Below are positions 1-11,330 of a stretch of DNA of 64,000 bases, piece after piece. Where the stretch lies: NCBI RefSeq assembly GCF_021917145.1, contig NC_061076.1, forward strand, positions 2,737,832 to 2,801,831, read 5' to 3'. Position numbers and translations under genes: made by a program. Origin of the DNA: Hypomesus transpacificus (taxonomy: Eukaryota; Chordata; Actinopteri; Osmeriformes; Osmeridae). The notes under the pieces were generated by a model. The model saw only the letters and a list, made by a program, of their open reading frames with translations. It was not told the DNA's origin and did not search any database. Numbering within the stretch: position 1 is the first letter of the stretch; every line of letters starts with the position of its first letter.

Positions 1-1254
1 TCTACCAAAGTGTCCCTCTTGTGTGATTCCAAATGACAGCCGTGTCACCATAACATCAACATCCTCTGTCACACCCTCGTGGTTCCAGAGGGACCAGCAG
101 GCTAAGGGCATCCTGGGCCAAGCCAAGCCAGGCCAGGCCAGGCCAGGCGGGACCAGAAGCAGCATGGTATGGCAGGCGGGCCACGTGAGTGCCCGGGTTT
201 GGAAGTGAAGAAACATGCTTTCTAACTCCAAAGTACTTATGTCATCAAATGTCATCTGATATGCTGCATTGAATAATGAATATGAGCTGTGGGACCCACA
301 TGTTTAATTAGATCTTGTATAAGTGAGTATACAGTGCGAAACGCTTGTCGATGAACTTTTCTGTGTATTTGCAATGGAAGGTGTCTATTTATGCCATATG
401 TCTTCTCCACAACACCCCCACATAATGTGCCAGGGCTCTGACAGCCTTGTCATGCTTCGTGTCAATATGATTCCATCAGTCCCAAAGGGCATATAAAACC
501 CCTCCCACACGACCATCCTGGCTGTTGGTGTTTCCATATCAGGTTTGCAACTTTATTTTCTGTCAGCTTTGCACCAGAACATACCGTATCCCCAGAGACT
601 CACCACAACATTATAAATCTCTCACAATCTTCTCACGGTGAAAAAGATTTCCTTATAGTTCTCCAACACTACCTCGTACATATACACTTGCTCAAGCCTC
701 CAACTGGCTTTAGACTGTGCTGTGATAACATTGTTAACCTCCTACTTAACATTTATAACGAGAGCTGATGATCAGTCTAATGCAGTCTGGTGCATCCCTC
801 TGTATCATGTACAAAGGTAATGTAGTATATCCAATCTGAGCTCTCAAGGAGAACAAGAACGTCTTGTGACTAGACCAAAGGAGTGCTGATAATCATGAGA
901 CAAATTGTTGGAAGATTGTGCTCCTAGGACAACTGAGCCCTGCAGGATGAATGGAGATAAACAATAAACAGAGAGCAGGGTACAGAGCATTTTGTTGTGG
1001 ACCCAAACAACAGATCATATCAAAAACGCAACCAAAACAGTGCTAGGCCAAGCAAATCGATGACAAGTGAGACATGTTTCCAATCAAACTTCCGCTGATG
1101 AAATTGATATCCACATCTTGCAGCATTAACATTCAGGGGAAGTTAGAATGACTCTTAAAGTGGGTGCAGTTGGCTGGATGACGAACAAGAATTATAGGAT
1201 TGTAACGCCGAAACATTGACAACTACTGCCCCCTTCTTTCTGCCTGGGATAATT
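1..1254. other. No gene recognised
   Basis: Unique A/T-rich sequence with no convincing exon on either strand. A short GCCAG-type run lies at about 119-150. This may be distal 3' flank of the melanoregulin-like gene. Confidence 0.5.
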
Positions 1255-1450
1255 ACATTTACATTTAGTCATTTAGCAGATACTCACTTATCCAGAGCGA
1301 CATACAGTAAGTACAGGGACATTCCCCCGAGGCAAGTAGGGTGAAGTGCCTTGCACCCTAGGACACAACGTCATTTAGCGCAGCTAGAAATCGAACCGGC
1401 AACCTTCTGATTGATAGCCCGATTCCCTAACCGTTCAGCCATCTGACTCC
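1255..1450 (-). mobile_element. tRNA-derived SINE, copy 1
   Basis: Read on the minus strand, the element starts with a tRNA-like head (GTCAGATGGCTGAACGGTTAG, then a B-box-like GGTTCGATTTC) and ends in the fish-type tail CATTTAGTC in reverse. Closely similar copies lie at 22995-23174 and 33623-33815. It sits just past the stop of the melanoregulin-like gene, so it may lie in that gene's 3' UTR. The family name is not certain; the architecture is that of a V-SINE-like tRNA-derived SINE. Confidence 0.75.
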
Positions 1451-1469
1451 TAATTACAAGCCACAGCTC

Positions 1470-3114
1470 TCATGGCTTGTCTTCCTCTTCTCTTCCGCTC
1501 CCATCTTCCTCGTCGAGCCTTTCGTCATCCTCCCCGCCTCCGTTCATGGCACGGTTCACCCTGGCCAGAAGCATCGGGAGGTTGATGGCGGTCTCCTCGT
1601 CTTCCTCGTCATCATCGTCTCGCTTGGGGTAAAAGCGTCGAGCCTTCGCCACAAAGTCCTCGGCGGCGTCCAGGTATATGAGACGATCCTGAGGCCAAGA
1701 GAGAGACAAGAGCCAGGAAGGGGAGAGGTTGTGAGGAAAGGGGATGACACGGGGGAGAAGGCAGAGGAAGGGGGCGGGGGGCTGGGGAACGGACAGAAGA
1801 CAGGCCTCTGTGTGTTGCTGCACCTACTAGGATGAAGAGGTATCTCTCTGGTGGGGATTCCCTGCTGTTGAAGATGGACGTCTCGGAATGGAGCGTGTGC
1901 AGCAGCGTGCGGGCCACAGGGGCGTTGTGCATGCGGTCGAATGACGCGCTGGTGGCCACAGTCAGCAAAGACTCGGCCTCGGCCATGAAACCTGCAGGCA
2001 ACGTTCCAGGAAAAAGGTGAGTGTTTCGTTCTGTCTGTTTGTCTGTGTTTCTCTCTCTGCTCTGCCTTTCAATCCCTCTTACCAAGGTTCTCCAGGATCA
2101 TCTTCCATTTATCTCTGACCTCTCGGCGCATGTCCCTCATGGCCTCAATGTCCACACTCAGACGCCGGTAACCCTACACAGAGCCAGGAATAAACAAATA
2201 CGAAATCAGGACTATCACAATCAAAGACTATCATCGGATCTAACGACATGTATCTCTCCAGGGTTGAAGCACAGTCCCTTCCCCTTCTCCCCCCCCTCTA
2301 TCTTCCCCCCTCCATCCTCCCCCCTCCATCCTCCATCCTACCCCCTTCATCCTCCCCTCTCCATCCTCCCCCCTCCACACCCCCCTCCATCCTCCCCCCT
2401 CCATCCCCCCCCTCCATCTTCCCCCCTCCATCCTCCCCCCTCCATCCTCCATCCTCCCCCCTTCATCCTCCCCTCTCCATCCTCCCCCCTCCACCCCCCC
2501 CCTCCATCCTCCCCCCCTCCATCCTCCCCCCTCCATCCTCCCCCCTCCATCCTCCCCCCAGGCAGTACATGGGAGCCCCTGCGGGTCTTGGCCCTGGTCT
2601 GGAGCAGGTTGTAGAGCGAGCGGTCATCATCTCTCTCTGAGTGGCTGGGGTCGCCAGGCTCACTCCACAAGTTGGTCTCCTGGTCGCGCCGCTTCTGTGC
2701 CTCCCGTTCAAAATATTCCAGAGTATCATGACTGGGAGAAAAAAACAACACACACACACACACAGAGATATGATCATCCATGCAAATGTTCGATCACATG
2801 AATATCATGTTGAACTATATAAAACAAGCTGTCATTACAACAGAAGCTGGACGGAACTCTAATGATCTACTTTCGAGGGGTCAAGATAGAAAAGACTTGT
2901 GACAAACAGCATGTAGCATCACATACCATCTAGCCTTTATTAAACAACAGATAGAAGCAACACCAGTTCCAACTGTGGCAATCAGGATGAGCTGATAGCT
3001 GCGTCGTTCTACCTCACATTACCTGAGGATAGGCTGCTTCTCTTCTTCATCATCATCGTCACAGCAACAGCAACAGCAGAAGCGCGCACAGAACCTCTTA
3101 AAGGCAGCCCCCAT
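1470..3114 (-). CDS. mreg-like: Melanoregulin-like protein, 5 exons, 242 aa
   Basis: Coding exons on the minus strand are 3023-3114, 2569-2731, 2083-2173, 1828-1991 and 1470-1688. They join in frame with AG acceptors and GT donors to give 242 residues (human MREG has 214). The start gives MGAAFKRFC followed by a run of six cysteines (CCCCCC), matching the MREG N-terminus: Gly2 suits N-myristoylation and the Cys cluster suits palmitoylation. Further family signatures are DDDRSLYNLL, RREVRDKWKMILENLGF, ERYLFIL and DRLIYLDAAEDF. The C-terminus has an extra acidic tail (DDDDEEDEE and a Glu-rich end). Known MREG acts on melanosomes and lysosome-related organelles in dynein-linked transport and degradation. 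The exon 2 donor (CAT/GTACTG) is weak but is the one that keeps frame. Orthology with MREG itself or an ancient paralogue cannot be settled here. Confidence 0.88.
2271..2560. repeat. C/T-rich low-complexity tract
   Basis: Imperfect repeats of CCATCCTCCCCCCT fill intron 2 of the melanoregulin-like gene. They create long Pro/Ser or Gly/Arg reading frames on both strands that are artefacts of composition. Confidence 0.9.
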
Positions 3115-4132
3115 CTCTGAGGGAAAAGCACAGGGGATTTTGTTGAAGTCAGACGCTGGTGTCATGGAAGAAATGCAATGCAGTTCAAACTCACACCATT
3201 ACTTGGGACACTCCAATTATCCCTTTTATTGGTGCTTTAGTAACAGGTGTGGGTTCACCTTGTTTACACCTACTGTTGTCTTCCCTACACGTGTCTCATC
3301 CAGAAGATTCGCATGAAGAAGCAGTCGCAGGTGTACATAAATCACAAGATCATAACAAGCCTGGAAAATACGTCCCGTTCACTGATGGAGCCCTGCGCAG
3401 ACGGATATCTCGAATAAGTCAACAAGGATATTCAGAGCTCATAACGACCCAGTCCAGAGTACTGTGCTAATGACGGGTAATGATCCACTCCATCCAAGTC
3501 CTCTCGATCCAGGCCCAGGGATGTGTGGTCTCGTGGCAGCTGGGTAGGTGTCCAGGTCACCGGCTGATCTTTCTCCCTCCGAGAGAGCAGCTCAGAGAGA
3601 AGGCTGCCCAGGGACTGAGATGCTTCCTCTGCTCCACGAATGACAAAGAGAGCAGTGAGAAGGTCGCTCCTACAGTACCACACCCCCGGCCCCTGCAGAC
3701 AGTCATCCCAGTCATGTGAGAGGAGCCATCTTCCGCCCCCAGCAGTGAGGGCGAGCCCCCCGCTCAGGCTGCAGACAAACCCCCATGACTGCTCTACTGG
3801 AGCAACTACACATTCCAAAGTATCAAATCCACATATGCTTTATCGACAGAAGTAGTTGTACCGTACTGGTAAGGCTCAGAGACTGACAAATGATCTATTT
3901 GACGGGGATTTTCTGGAGCTGACTGACCACACCCTGGTCAGCTGCTGACAAGAACATTTTTGATTTCAACTCACCGAAAGCAAGTGACGAGTTGAGCTCC
4001 TTGTAATATCCCCGACGTTAGGAAACTATGTAGGGGGAGAGAATCTTTCTTGTGAGTGTAACTGGCAAATGTGACGTAGAGCCTCAGGGTCAACGGCATG
4101 ACATCCAGTCCCAAGATCATAACCTGGAGTCC
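3115..4132. other. 5' flank of melanoregulin-like gene
   Basis: This holds the promoter side of the melanoregulin-like gene and no recognised gene. A 128-codon minus-strand frame at 3432-3818 has a fairly complex composition (ends ...DGVDHYPSLAQYSGLGRYEL). It matches no family I know, and I could not pair it with other exons. It may be chance or an unrecognised exon. Confidence 0.4.
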
Positions 4133-4388
4133 TTCAGCCTTGTGCTGCCTTTGGGTCACGTGACCCAAAGGTTCATAACGAACCATCTTGTGTTTGCCAA
4201 TTTTACCCATTACAAAAACTAAACAAAAAAATATATATTTTAACCTTCAATGTGGGGGGTCTGAGACAGCCCAATGGTTAAAAGAAAATGCTCCACTTTG
4301 TTTTTGTATGCGGTAAAGTTGTCGCAATATGACGGTGGGTCACAATGACTGATGGGTCAGAATGACCCGAAGATAGCACAAGGGTTAA
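4133..4388. mobile_element. piggyBac-like MITE (non-autonomous)
   Basis: About 256 bp with related inverted ends. The left end reads TTCAGCCTTGTGCTGCCTTT and the right end, reverse-complemented, reads TTAACCCTTGTGCTATCTTC. The right edge is TTAA and the left is TTCA, consistent with a decayed TTAA target duplication. No reading frame is present. Such short elements with GGGTCA-rich ends are common in fish genomes. The left arm contains a 24-bp perfect palindrome at 4148-4171 centred on GTCACGTGAC. Confidence 0.7.
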
Positions 4389-6383
4389 ATTAGCACTTGA
4401 TCTTTGCCTGTATAATCAGAATACACAGGGGGCTGTTTGCAAGACTTTCCTCTAAAGTAAGAACCCTCCTTTCCTCATGAGTTGCACTGTGAGACCTGCA
4501 GGAGCTGCTGTGGGAAGGACAGGACTGGAGGGAAGAGCAGTACAGAGATACGAGTGGGCTGGCCAGTTAGGGCAAAAGGTTGAACAAGAGCACCACTAAA
4601 GGTGGGTATGAATGATCTTTTTTAAAACAGAAATTAATTTACACATTTTATTAGTTTTATATCCAGTTCAATAACAAAGTTGCTGTTCTGTGTTCCAGTG
4701 AAAGCTTGTGAAATGAATTAACTTTTTAAATGTGAAACAATTATAAAACTTTTTGTAGTCATGAAAACCAAACATACAAAACAAAAATATCTATGCAGCT
4801 TTAAAATACCTTTGGCTAAAATGTAAAGCAAAGGTATGACCACTTAGATTTTATTAAAAGAAAAAAAAACAAAAGGCACCTAAAGTTAATCAGTCATAGA
4901 CAGTCTATGATCAGTGTTTTTCCCAACTGCTTATGGTTTGAGAAACCTCAAAATAGCTAATCTCATGGAAATTGTCATTTACTATGGTACAATCCGATTT
5001 AGACTGTTTGAACTGGGAACTTAATGACCTTGTCAAGACAACACATTTTACAATTAAAGTGTCATTTATGTGCAGTATAAAAATATACTTGTTCGCTCAA
5101 GATCTACCTAACGTTGCCTACCTACAAGGAACCAAGAGGCATTTGCAGATGATGTGGCCCGATATGTGTCCAGTGACATTGAAACTACTCAAAACGACCC
5201 TTTTGTATCGTAATAAAACCAAACATTAAGGCTGAGGGGGGAGAGGACTTCTCACAAAGTATTAATTTGTTATGATTTCACTTAACCTCAATTAAATTCC
5301 ATTCATATATTAACAAAATAAACAATAATAATACTTAAAAAGCAGATTCATGATTTTTGCTTACTGCCACATTAGGACTGCAGTAAAGGGCTTATTCCAT
5401 ATGGTGCAATCCATCGACCAGTACAGTAACAAATGTTATCGTCTCTCAGTGATGGCAGCTTTCCTCTTACAAAGGACACTTGAGGCTATGCATTGGCACA
5501 AAGGAGATTTAGAACATCCTTGATTTCCTTCATGGCTGACAAACCTAAAAGGGCTGAGTCGTACGTGATGGGGTCGCCTAACCCTTCCAGATAGAACTCC
5601 TTCATGTCCGTTCACAGTAGATCCTGGGTGTCCTACGTCAGTGGCAGTCCTTCCTCTTCAGGTGTCAGACTGTTTGGTAATCCTCCACCTGAGAGTTCAG
5701 GCCGACCGAACTGTGTGTGTGAGAGAGTGTGTGTATGTGAGTGTGAGAGAGTGTGTGTGTGTGTGTGAGAGAGAGGATTCTTTTTTGCAGCACTCCAAGA
5801 GCCTGTTACCGTAGTGGTTGTGTGATGCCGTGTCTCTAGATGCACCAGAGCAGCACGGTTAAGACAGTGATCAGGAACAAAACAAAAGCAAAGCAAACAC
5901 TGCCAATAAATGGCGAACATGTGCAGTAGAAGAAGGCTCAGGGAAGCTTGGGTACATCTCTCGGTCCATGCACACACAGTAAGGTCATAACATCCGTCCT
6001 CTTTAAAGAGAGAATGGAAAATGTACGATTTCAAAAGTCATGCTCCTTTATCATGCCTCGTAGAACAGCCCTCCTTCACCAGCCAGAGGTTAACCGAGTT
6101 TCTCTACTGGGAGGAGAGTGTTCACATTCACATCACAGTGAAAAGAATAGCAAAGACAGTTATAGTTACATTAAAAAAAAAATGACAGTTTCTAAAAGCA
6201 ACAAGGTTGGCAGAGGGACCATCTCCTTAAAATGTTTATATAAACAAACGAGGTAACCGCTCGGGCTTTCCACAACACCTCACATCCTGTCCTTTGAGGG
6301 AAAAACCGTTTGGGTGCCCGAAGGTTGTAGTTGCACCTCCAAACCCGCTGTGGCGCTGTGGAATCTGTAGACGGGGAAGCACA
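4389..6383 (-). other. STARD3 3' UTR and intergenic spacer
   Basis: No coding exon was seen. On the minus strand this follows the STARD3 stop. A possible distal AATAAA for STARD3 lies at 4850-4855 (plus strand TTTATT). A (TG)n/(GA)n tract lies at about 5711-5775. TCAP, which follows STARD3 in human, was not found. Confidence 0.5.
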
Positions 6384-9300
6384 TTAGCGGTGCGCAGGGC
6401 GTAGGTCGGAGATGCGCTGCCGTAAATGGCCCATGAACTCAAACATGGTGGCAGCCAGGCTTTGGTGGATGAGGTAGCGAGGAAGTCGACCCTGAAAGAA
6501 CAGACGGGAGGTTAGAAGTCTGGAGCCGAGGGGGAGAATCACAAAGCCCATCCTACCACGACAACGACAGGACGTTACCTTAAGATCTGTGTTTAAGACC
6601 CAGATGAAGGTGCAGACAGACGGGTTACTACTAGACTTGAGCACCACAAACCCTCCTGGGCCGTTCTCCCCCCTGAGGAAGAGAAGAAAGGGTCAAGGGT
6701 CAGGGAGGGAAAGCTAGAGGAGGGAACACCAGACCGACGACACAAAACCAGTAAGGTTTTTTCTCTCGTGGCGTTTTCAGTTCACAACCACGTGAGCGGC
6801 GTCAAGTCTGACCTGACGTAGCGACTGTGCGCGGGTTTGCCGTCGTGCTCGGTCGCCATGCCAGCGGAGATGTAGCGGTCTCGTTTGCGCTCCACCCGCC
6901 GCACGTTCACAAAATCCCTTAGAGTCAAAAGGTACGGCAGGTCAGACCGTGTCCATTTGACTGCGGACATTTTGAGAAAACAATTCAACGACCAATGAAG
7001 TTGTGGACGAACAGAGAAGAGAGGGTGGGAGTGGGACAAGGGTTAGCCTACCTAGCAGAGACCACACCCCCTGCTGCCCCGGAGGACACATCGTACGACA
7101 CCAGGGTGTTGTCGTCCACCCTTTGAAGAATCTAAAAAGATCAGACCAGTTTGCATGTTTATAAACCATACCAGTTAGCAAGTTTACACGCCATAGTAGA
7201 ATCTACATCGACCAGAGTCGCAGGTCAGTAAAAAAGGAATAACCTGGCATCCAGACACTGTTTTGTTCCACTGCACCATCTTCTCCGGCTGGAGGATGAC
7301 TTCCTGATAAACCAGCTCAGCTGAGCACTGCATGAAGGCCTGCAAGGACACAGTCAACAAGGTGCATCAAAAACTCATGTCACAGAGTTGATATCTCAAA
7401 GTTTTGTTTATTTTTTATTTTTTATAAGACCACAACATATACCGTATGTATTATAACCTGTTGATGGGATGATCATACCTTCAGGATGAAAGTCTTCCCA
7501 TGGAAGGGGATCTCCAGAGTGTACACCGAGTCCCCCAGGTCCTGACAGGGAAGATCCATGCATATCGGTAAACCCCATTGAGCAGAAGTTCTTAAATACA
7601 ACCCACAGATTGATATAATTCAACTACAAAATCGACAAACACAGACCAAATCCTGCATAGAACTACTCACATTGTTTTTTTCAAACTTCCAGTTCTCCTC
7701 CTGAGTCAAAATCTGTTCCACTACAGCCATGGCCTCTCTGCCCTGTCGAACATACTCCTTCTCCTGAGGGGAAGAAGGAATCAGAATCAGAAAGGGATTT
7801 ATTCGCCATGAAAGTTTGCACAGACAAGGAATTTGCTTTGGCAGGAAGGTGCATACAATAAACATATAGGAATATTACATTTAGATATTTGGTCTAACTA
7901 TACTAAGGATACATAAACTAGCAATACGAAGAATGAGAGCCAGTCCTGGCTGACAGGAGCAGCATTACTGGTTAAAGCAGGCTTGAGGAAGGGTACAGTA
8001 CCGAAGCTGTGATGGCCCTACGACCAAGACCCTCCTCGTCCAGATCCTCTTCAGACCCTGGAACAGATACAGAGACGACCGTCAGAAGAGAGACCACACA
8101 CACGGGCTCAGACTGAAGGGGTAACAGGACTGCTACTGAGGTTAGGGAAAAGATGTGGGAGCGATAATGCGGTGCTGTGGCTCGCTAACCTGCCAGGGAC
8201 TCAGGTGGTGAGTAGAACTGGCCGTCTGATACGGCACGGGGGTAGATCATTGGAGCCCGTTCACAAGCTGCGTGCACAGCTGCCAGGTAGACTGGAAGAG
8301 AGGTCAGTCAGCAGAGTAATACAAGAAATACAAATAAATATAATCATCATCGATCAAGTTCTTTCACATTGTCTGCCTGTCTGGGTAACTCACCCCTCTC
8401 ATCTTCAGCTTCCTGGGTGAGCACCTTAAAATCCAAGAACCAGGTCTCCAGCCATGCCACCACAAAGGAAGTGATGGGCAACACATAGCCAAATGGATTC
8501 TGGGTAAAGAGCTGTAAAAGACAGGAAACCCTGTGAATTCTGTAATGTTCTGTATCAACTAAGATCTGTACTGGCACAGCTTTCACAGACAAGACCACAG
8601 ATATTTAGCCATGCAGCTTCTTGGAACATGGATCTGATGTCATGGCTTTGTAGACCCAGAAAGCAGAAGAAAGAATATATTCTGCCATGGGTATGAAAAT
8701 TCTAGACCAACAGAGAGTTTGATCTGTGCTCTGAAAGCAGAAGTGAAATGGTGAAGTACCAGTTAAAGCTCACAAACAACCTGTAAAACTAACTCCATGG
8801 GTCACTCACATTGGAAATGATGACTTTGGCAACGAGAAAGGCACTAGTCACAAGAGTGGTAATCTGTGAACACAGAAAGAGAAAAACACAAGAGGAATGT
8901 GTCAAACTCCATCAGTCTGTCAGAGCTAGATATTATAGACTGTTTGTCCTTCGCTTTCTTACCGCTACAACCCACCAGTGCCTGAGACGCACAGCAGCGT
9001 AGCCTAACTGTAGACACAGGAAACGGAAAAGAGCCAGGAGCTGAGGAGGAAATCAAACACAAGATATCGACCTCCAGCTATGCTGTACACGTGATAGGAA
9101 CATGTTTACTTAACTATTCAAAAGTCAAGCCCCATGAATGGTCTTGACAGTTCATTCCAAGAGGATACTAAACTGCAAATGTTTACTCTTCGACAGGTCT
9201 GCAAACGCCTTTGTAAGCAGAGATTTGTTAAAACGTTTGTTAACCGAGACCGTAGGTCGAGGCAACAAAGTGTTTGCTGACCTGTCGAAGAGTAAACATT

Positions 9301-10153
9301 TGGTTTCTTATATACTAAAACAATACGTGTGAATCTGTAGCAGATGCCATATTGTCAGAGCAATCGGCTGCACTTGCACTGGCGACGTCACTACATCTCC
9401 AAGGCAACATATCAAACAACTCTGTGGAGTTTCAAAAAACGTTTGTTTACCTCTGCAAACTTTCAGGAGGTATACAAACGGATTTGTTAACTTTTGAGAA
9501 AGTCTCTGGACCAATAAGAACAGCGTATTGGTCTAATTATAATAGTAGTATATAAGAAACAGAGATGACTAGATAGTAACATTTGTAAACCTTTATAAAA
9601 ACCCACTTGTAGGTGTACATGTACATTAGCTTAATTTATCACTTACAAAGATGTCAAAAAAGGAGGACTTGAAGTTATAGTTGATGACCTCCTCCTTAAG
9701 GTTCTCCCAAATTGTGCTTAAGATCTGCAGTGGGAACAACACAAAGAAAAACAAGTAAATAACTGAACTTAGTGTGTACAAACACACTACACGCTTCCGG
9801 AAAACAATGAAGACAGTCGAGATTGACAGCTAATAAAATAGATAACATCCACCTATTTGCAAACTGGTTTGCTTATGAGACGATCAAGGGATGTCAGTCA
9901 TTCATTTTTCATCTGTGTTTGGAGGAACACTCACGTTGAGCTCAATAATCCAGAGGAGGGAGATGAAGAGGAGGTCGAAGGTTACAAAGAGGCAAAAGGT
10001 CCGCCGGACGTCTGAGATGACTCTGCGGTTGCCCGGGGGAACCAGCAGGTAGTGAGGGGAGGGGATGGATAAAGAGGTTGAGTAGGATGCATTCAGAGAG
10101 CCGATGTTGGGTAGGCTTCCCCCAAACTCCCCATAGTCCATTCCACCTGGCAT
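6384..10153 (-). CDS. stard3: STARD3 (MLN64), 14 coding exons, 447 aa
   Basis: Minus-strand exons: 9935-10153, 9647-9724, 8963-9040, 8810-8863, 8394-8511, 8190-8291, 8002-8057, 7671-7763, 7479-7541, 7244-7339, 7052-7131, 6813-6917, 6579-6672, 6384-6491. They join in frame to 447 residues (human 445). The MENTAL domain spans about residues 45-185, beginning [20 protein letters not shown], with the later helices RHWWVVA and [21 protein letters not shown] phospho-FFAT core QFYSPPES lies near residues 207-214 and is known in human to recruit ER VAP proteins after Ser phosphorylation. The START domain fills the C-terminal half ([39 protein letters not shown], ending LRPAHR). Known role: sterol transfer from ER to late endosomes. 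The start is the first ATG after an acceptor. An untranslated exon near 11.2 kb carries a separate short upstream frame. Confidence 0.97.
7781..7920. repeat. Dispersed fish repeat in STARD3 intron
   Basis: The text GAATCAGAATCAG, GGGATTTATTCGCCATG and then ACAAGGAATTTGCTTTGG resembles a very common teleost dispersed repeat. It lies in the intron between exons 7 and 8. The family name is not known to me, and only similarity from memory supports this. Confidence 0.5.
9177..9301. mobile_element. Short inverted-repeat element
   Basis: Arms of about 30 bp (starting AAATGTTTACTCTTCGACAG at 9177 and ending with its reverse complement at 9301) are nearly perfect inverted repeats around a loop of roughly 60 bp. 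It lies in the STARD3 intron between exons 2 and 3. It resembles a tiny foldback MITE. No coding capacity. Confidence 0.6.
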
Positions 10154-11217
10154 TCCTACTGTGGGCGGGTACAGTCCACCTGGGTGGAGGGAGGGGGTAG
10201 TGATGGGGTGGCAACCAAGTCAGTCAAATCAAAGTAGGAGAATTATTATTAAAAAACATTAGATCATGTTTCGATGAGTACAACGCTATTATTTAAGAGG
10301 ATGACATCAAATCAACTAAACAGGAAAACATTTCTATCTTATCTTGACCATTGGATTATCAGACTATCAGGCTACTGTTTAGCAAGATTGCATTGATTTT
10401 GCTTGCCACATTTAAACGCATCACGATTAGCTACGTAATGACAAGGAAACCATATAACATCTACAAAACACGTCCCACCCTATTTTCTGCAATTCTTTAC
10501 GTCTAATATATTATCAATGCTTAATTTGAGCTATTTCCACCCACAAAAAAATGCTAGTTAGTGTGACATTTTGAAAAATAAGCATTACTTTGCCTAGACT
10601 GGAGATCGTTTGGTTAAATGTTAGTCTACCATTATAAACCACTGCTTGAAACTATATACTAGCTAGCTAAAGAAAATGTAAATGCCCACAAAATAAAACA
10701 AATATTAGACTTGCTAACTTGAACCAAATGTAGATGGCAACAAAACGTAGTCAGGCTAGTTCAAGCTAACCTACTTGTTGACAAAATAAAGCTAGCTAAT
10801 GCTAGCTAGCTTAACGCATTGTAGCTAGGTCAGTCAGTCACTGTCGCTATTTTATTAAAGCTAGCGACGATGTAAATATATAGAGCTAATAAGTCATCTT
10901 AAGCTTGTGTTTTTTTTGCCCAATGTCTGGACCATTTCAACCTAAACCACTGTGAAACAGACAGCTACTTGCTTACTGTATGGGGCTAGTTCGCTAAACA
11001 GCTAGCATGCTGCAAAACAGCTGGAACAGCCTGACTAGTTTTCTACTAAGCTATGTCGTGCTAGCAGCTAGCTATCGATTAGACAAGGCAAAGGAAAACA
11101 ATTGAATCCGTGGAATATGCTAGCTTCATTTCAACTTTGAAATACGAAAACATCACATTATGATCAATAACGATGTATCTAAAGTAAAGTTTTCAGTGTC
11201 CTCTTTTAGTTTCTCAC
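10154..11217 (-). other. STARD3 first intron (inferred)
   Basis: An acceptor CAG lies just upstream of the coding start (exon edge about 10181). The interval up to 11217 is A/T-rich and dense in GCTAGC words. It has no reading frame and no other recognised feature. Confidence 0.5.
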
Positions 11218-11330
11218 CTGAATTATGGTATCATTCTTTCTTATTGATCAGGAAATGCCTTGGTGACGCCGTCAGTTGCAAGGTTTAAGGGAGGAGACTT
11301 GTATCATTTACATCGACGATGAAATCTTTA
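11218..11330 (-). promoter_or_regulatory. Likely STARD3 5' UTR exon and core promoter
   Basis: On the minus strand a clean donor (ATTCAG/GTGAGAA, exon edge 11218) follows sequence containing ATGATACCATAA, a three-codon upstream frame. Joined to the acceptor near 10181, the first long frame then starts at 10153. A CpG-containing stretch GGTGACGCCGTCAG lies at about 11262-11275. The transcription start is not visible. Confidence 0.45.

Noticed and set aside
2021-2781. Long Pro/Ser and Gly/Arg open frames
   Set aside because: They are read from the C/T-rich intronic repeat, on both strands, with no domain.
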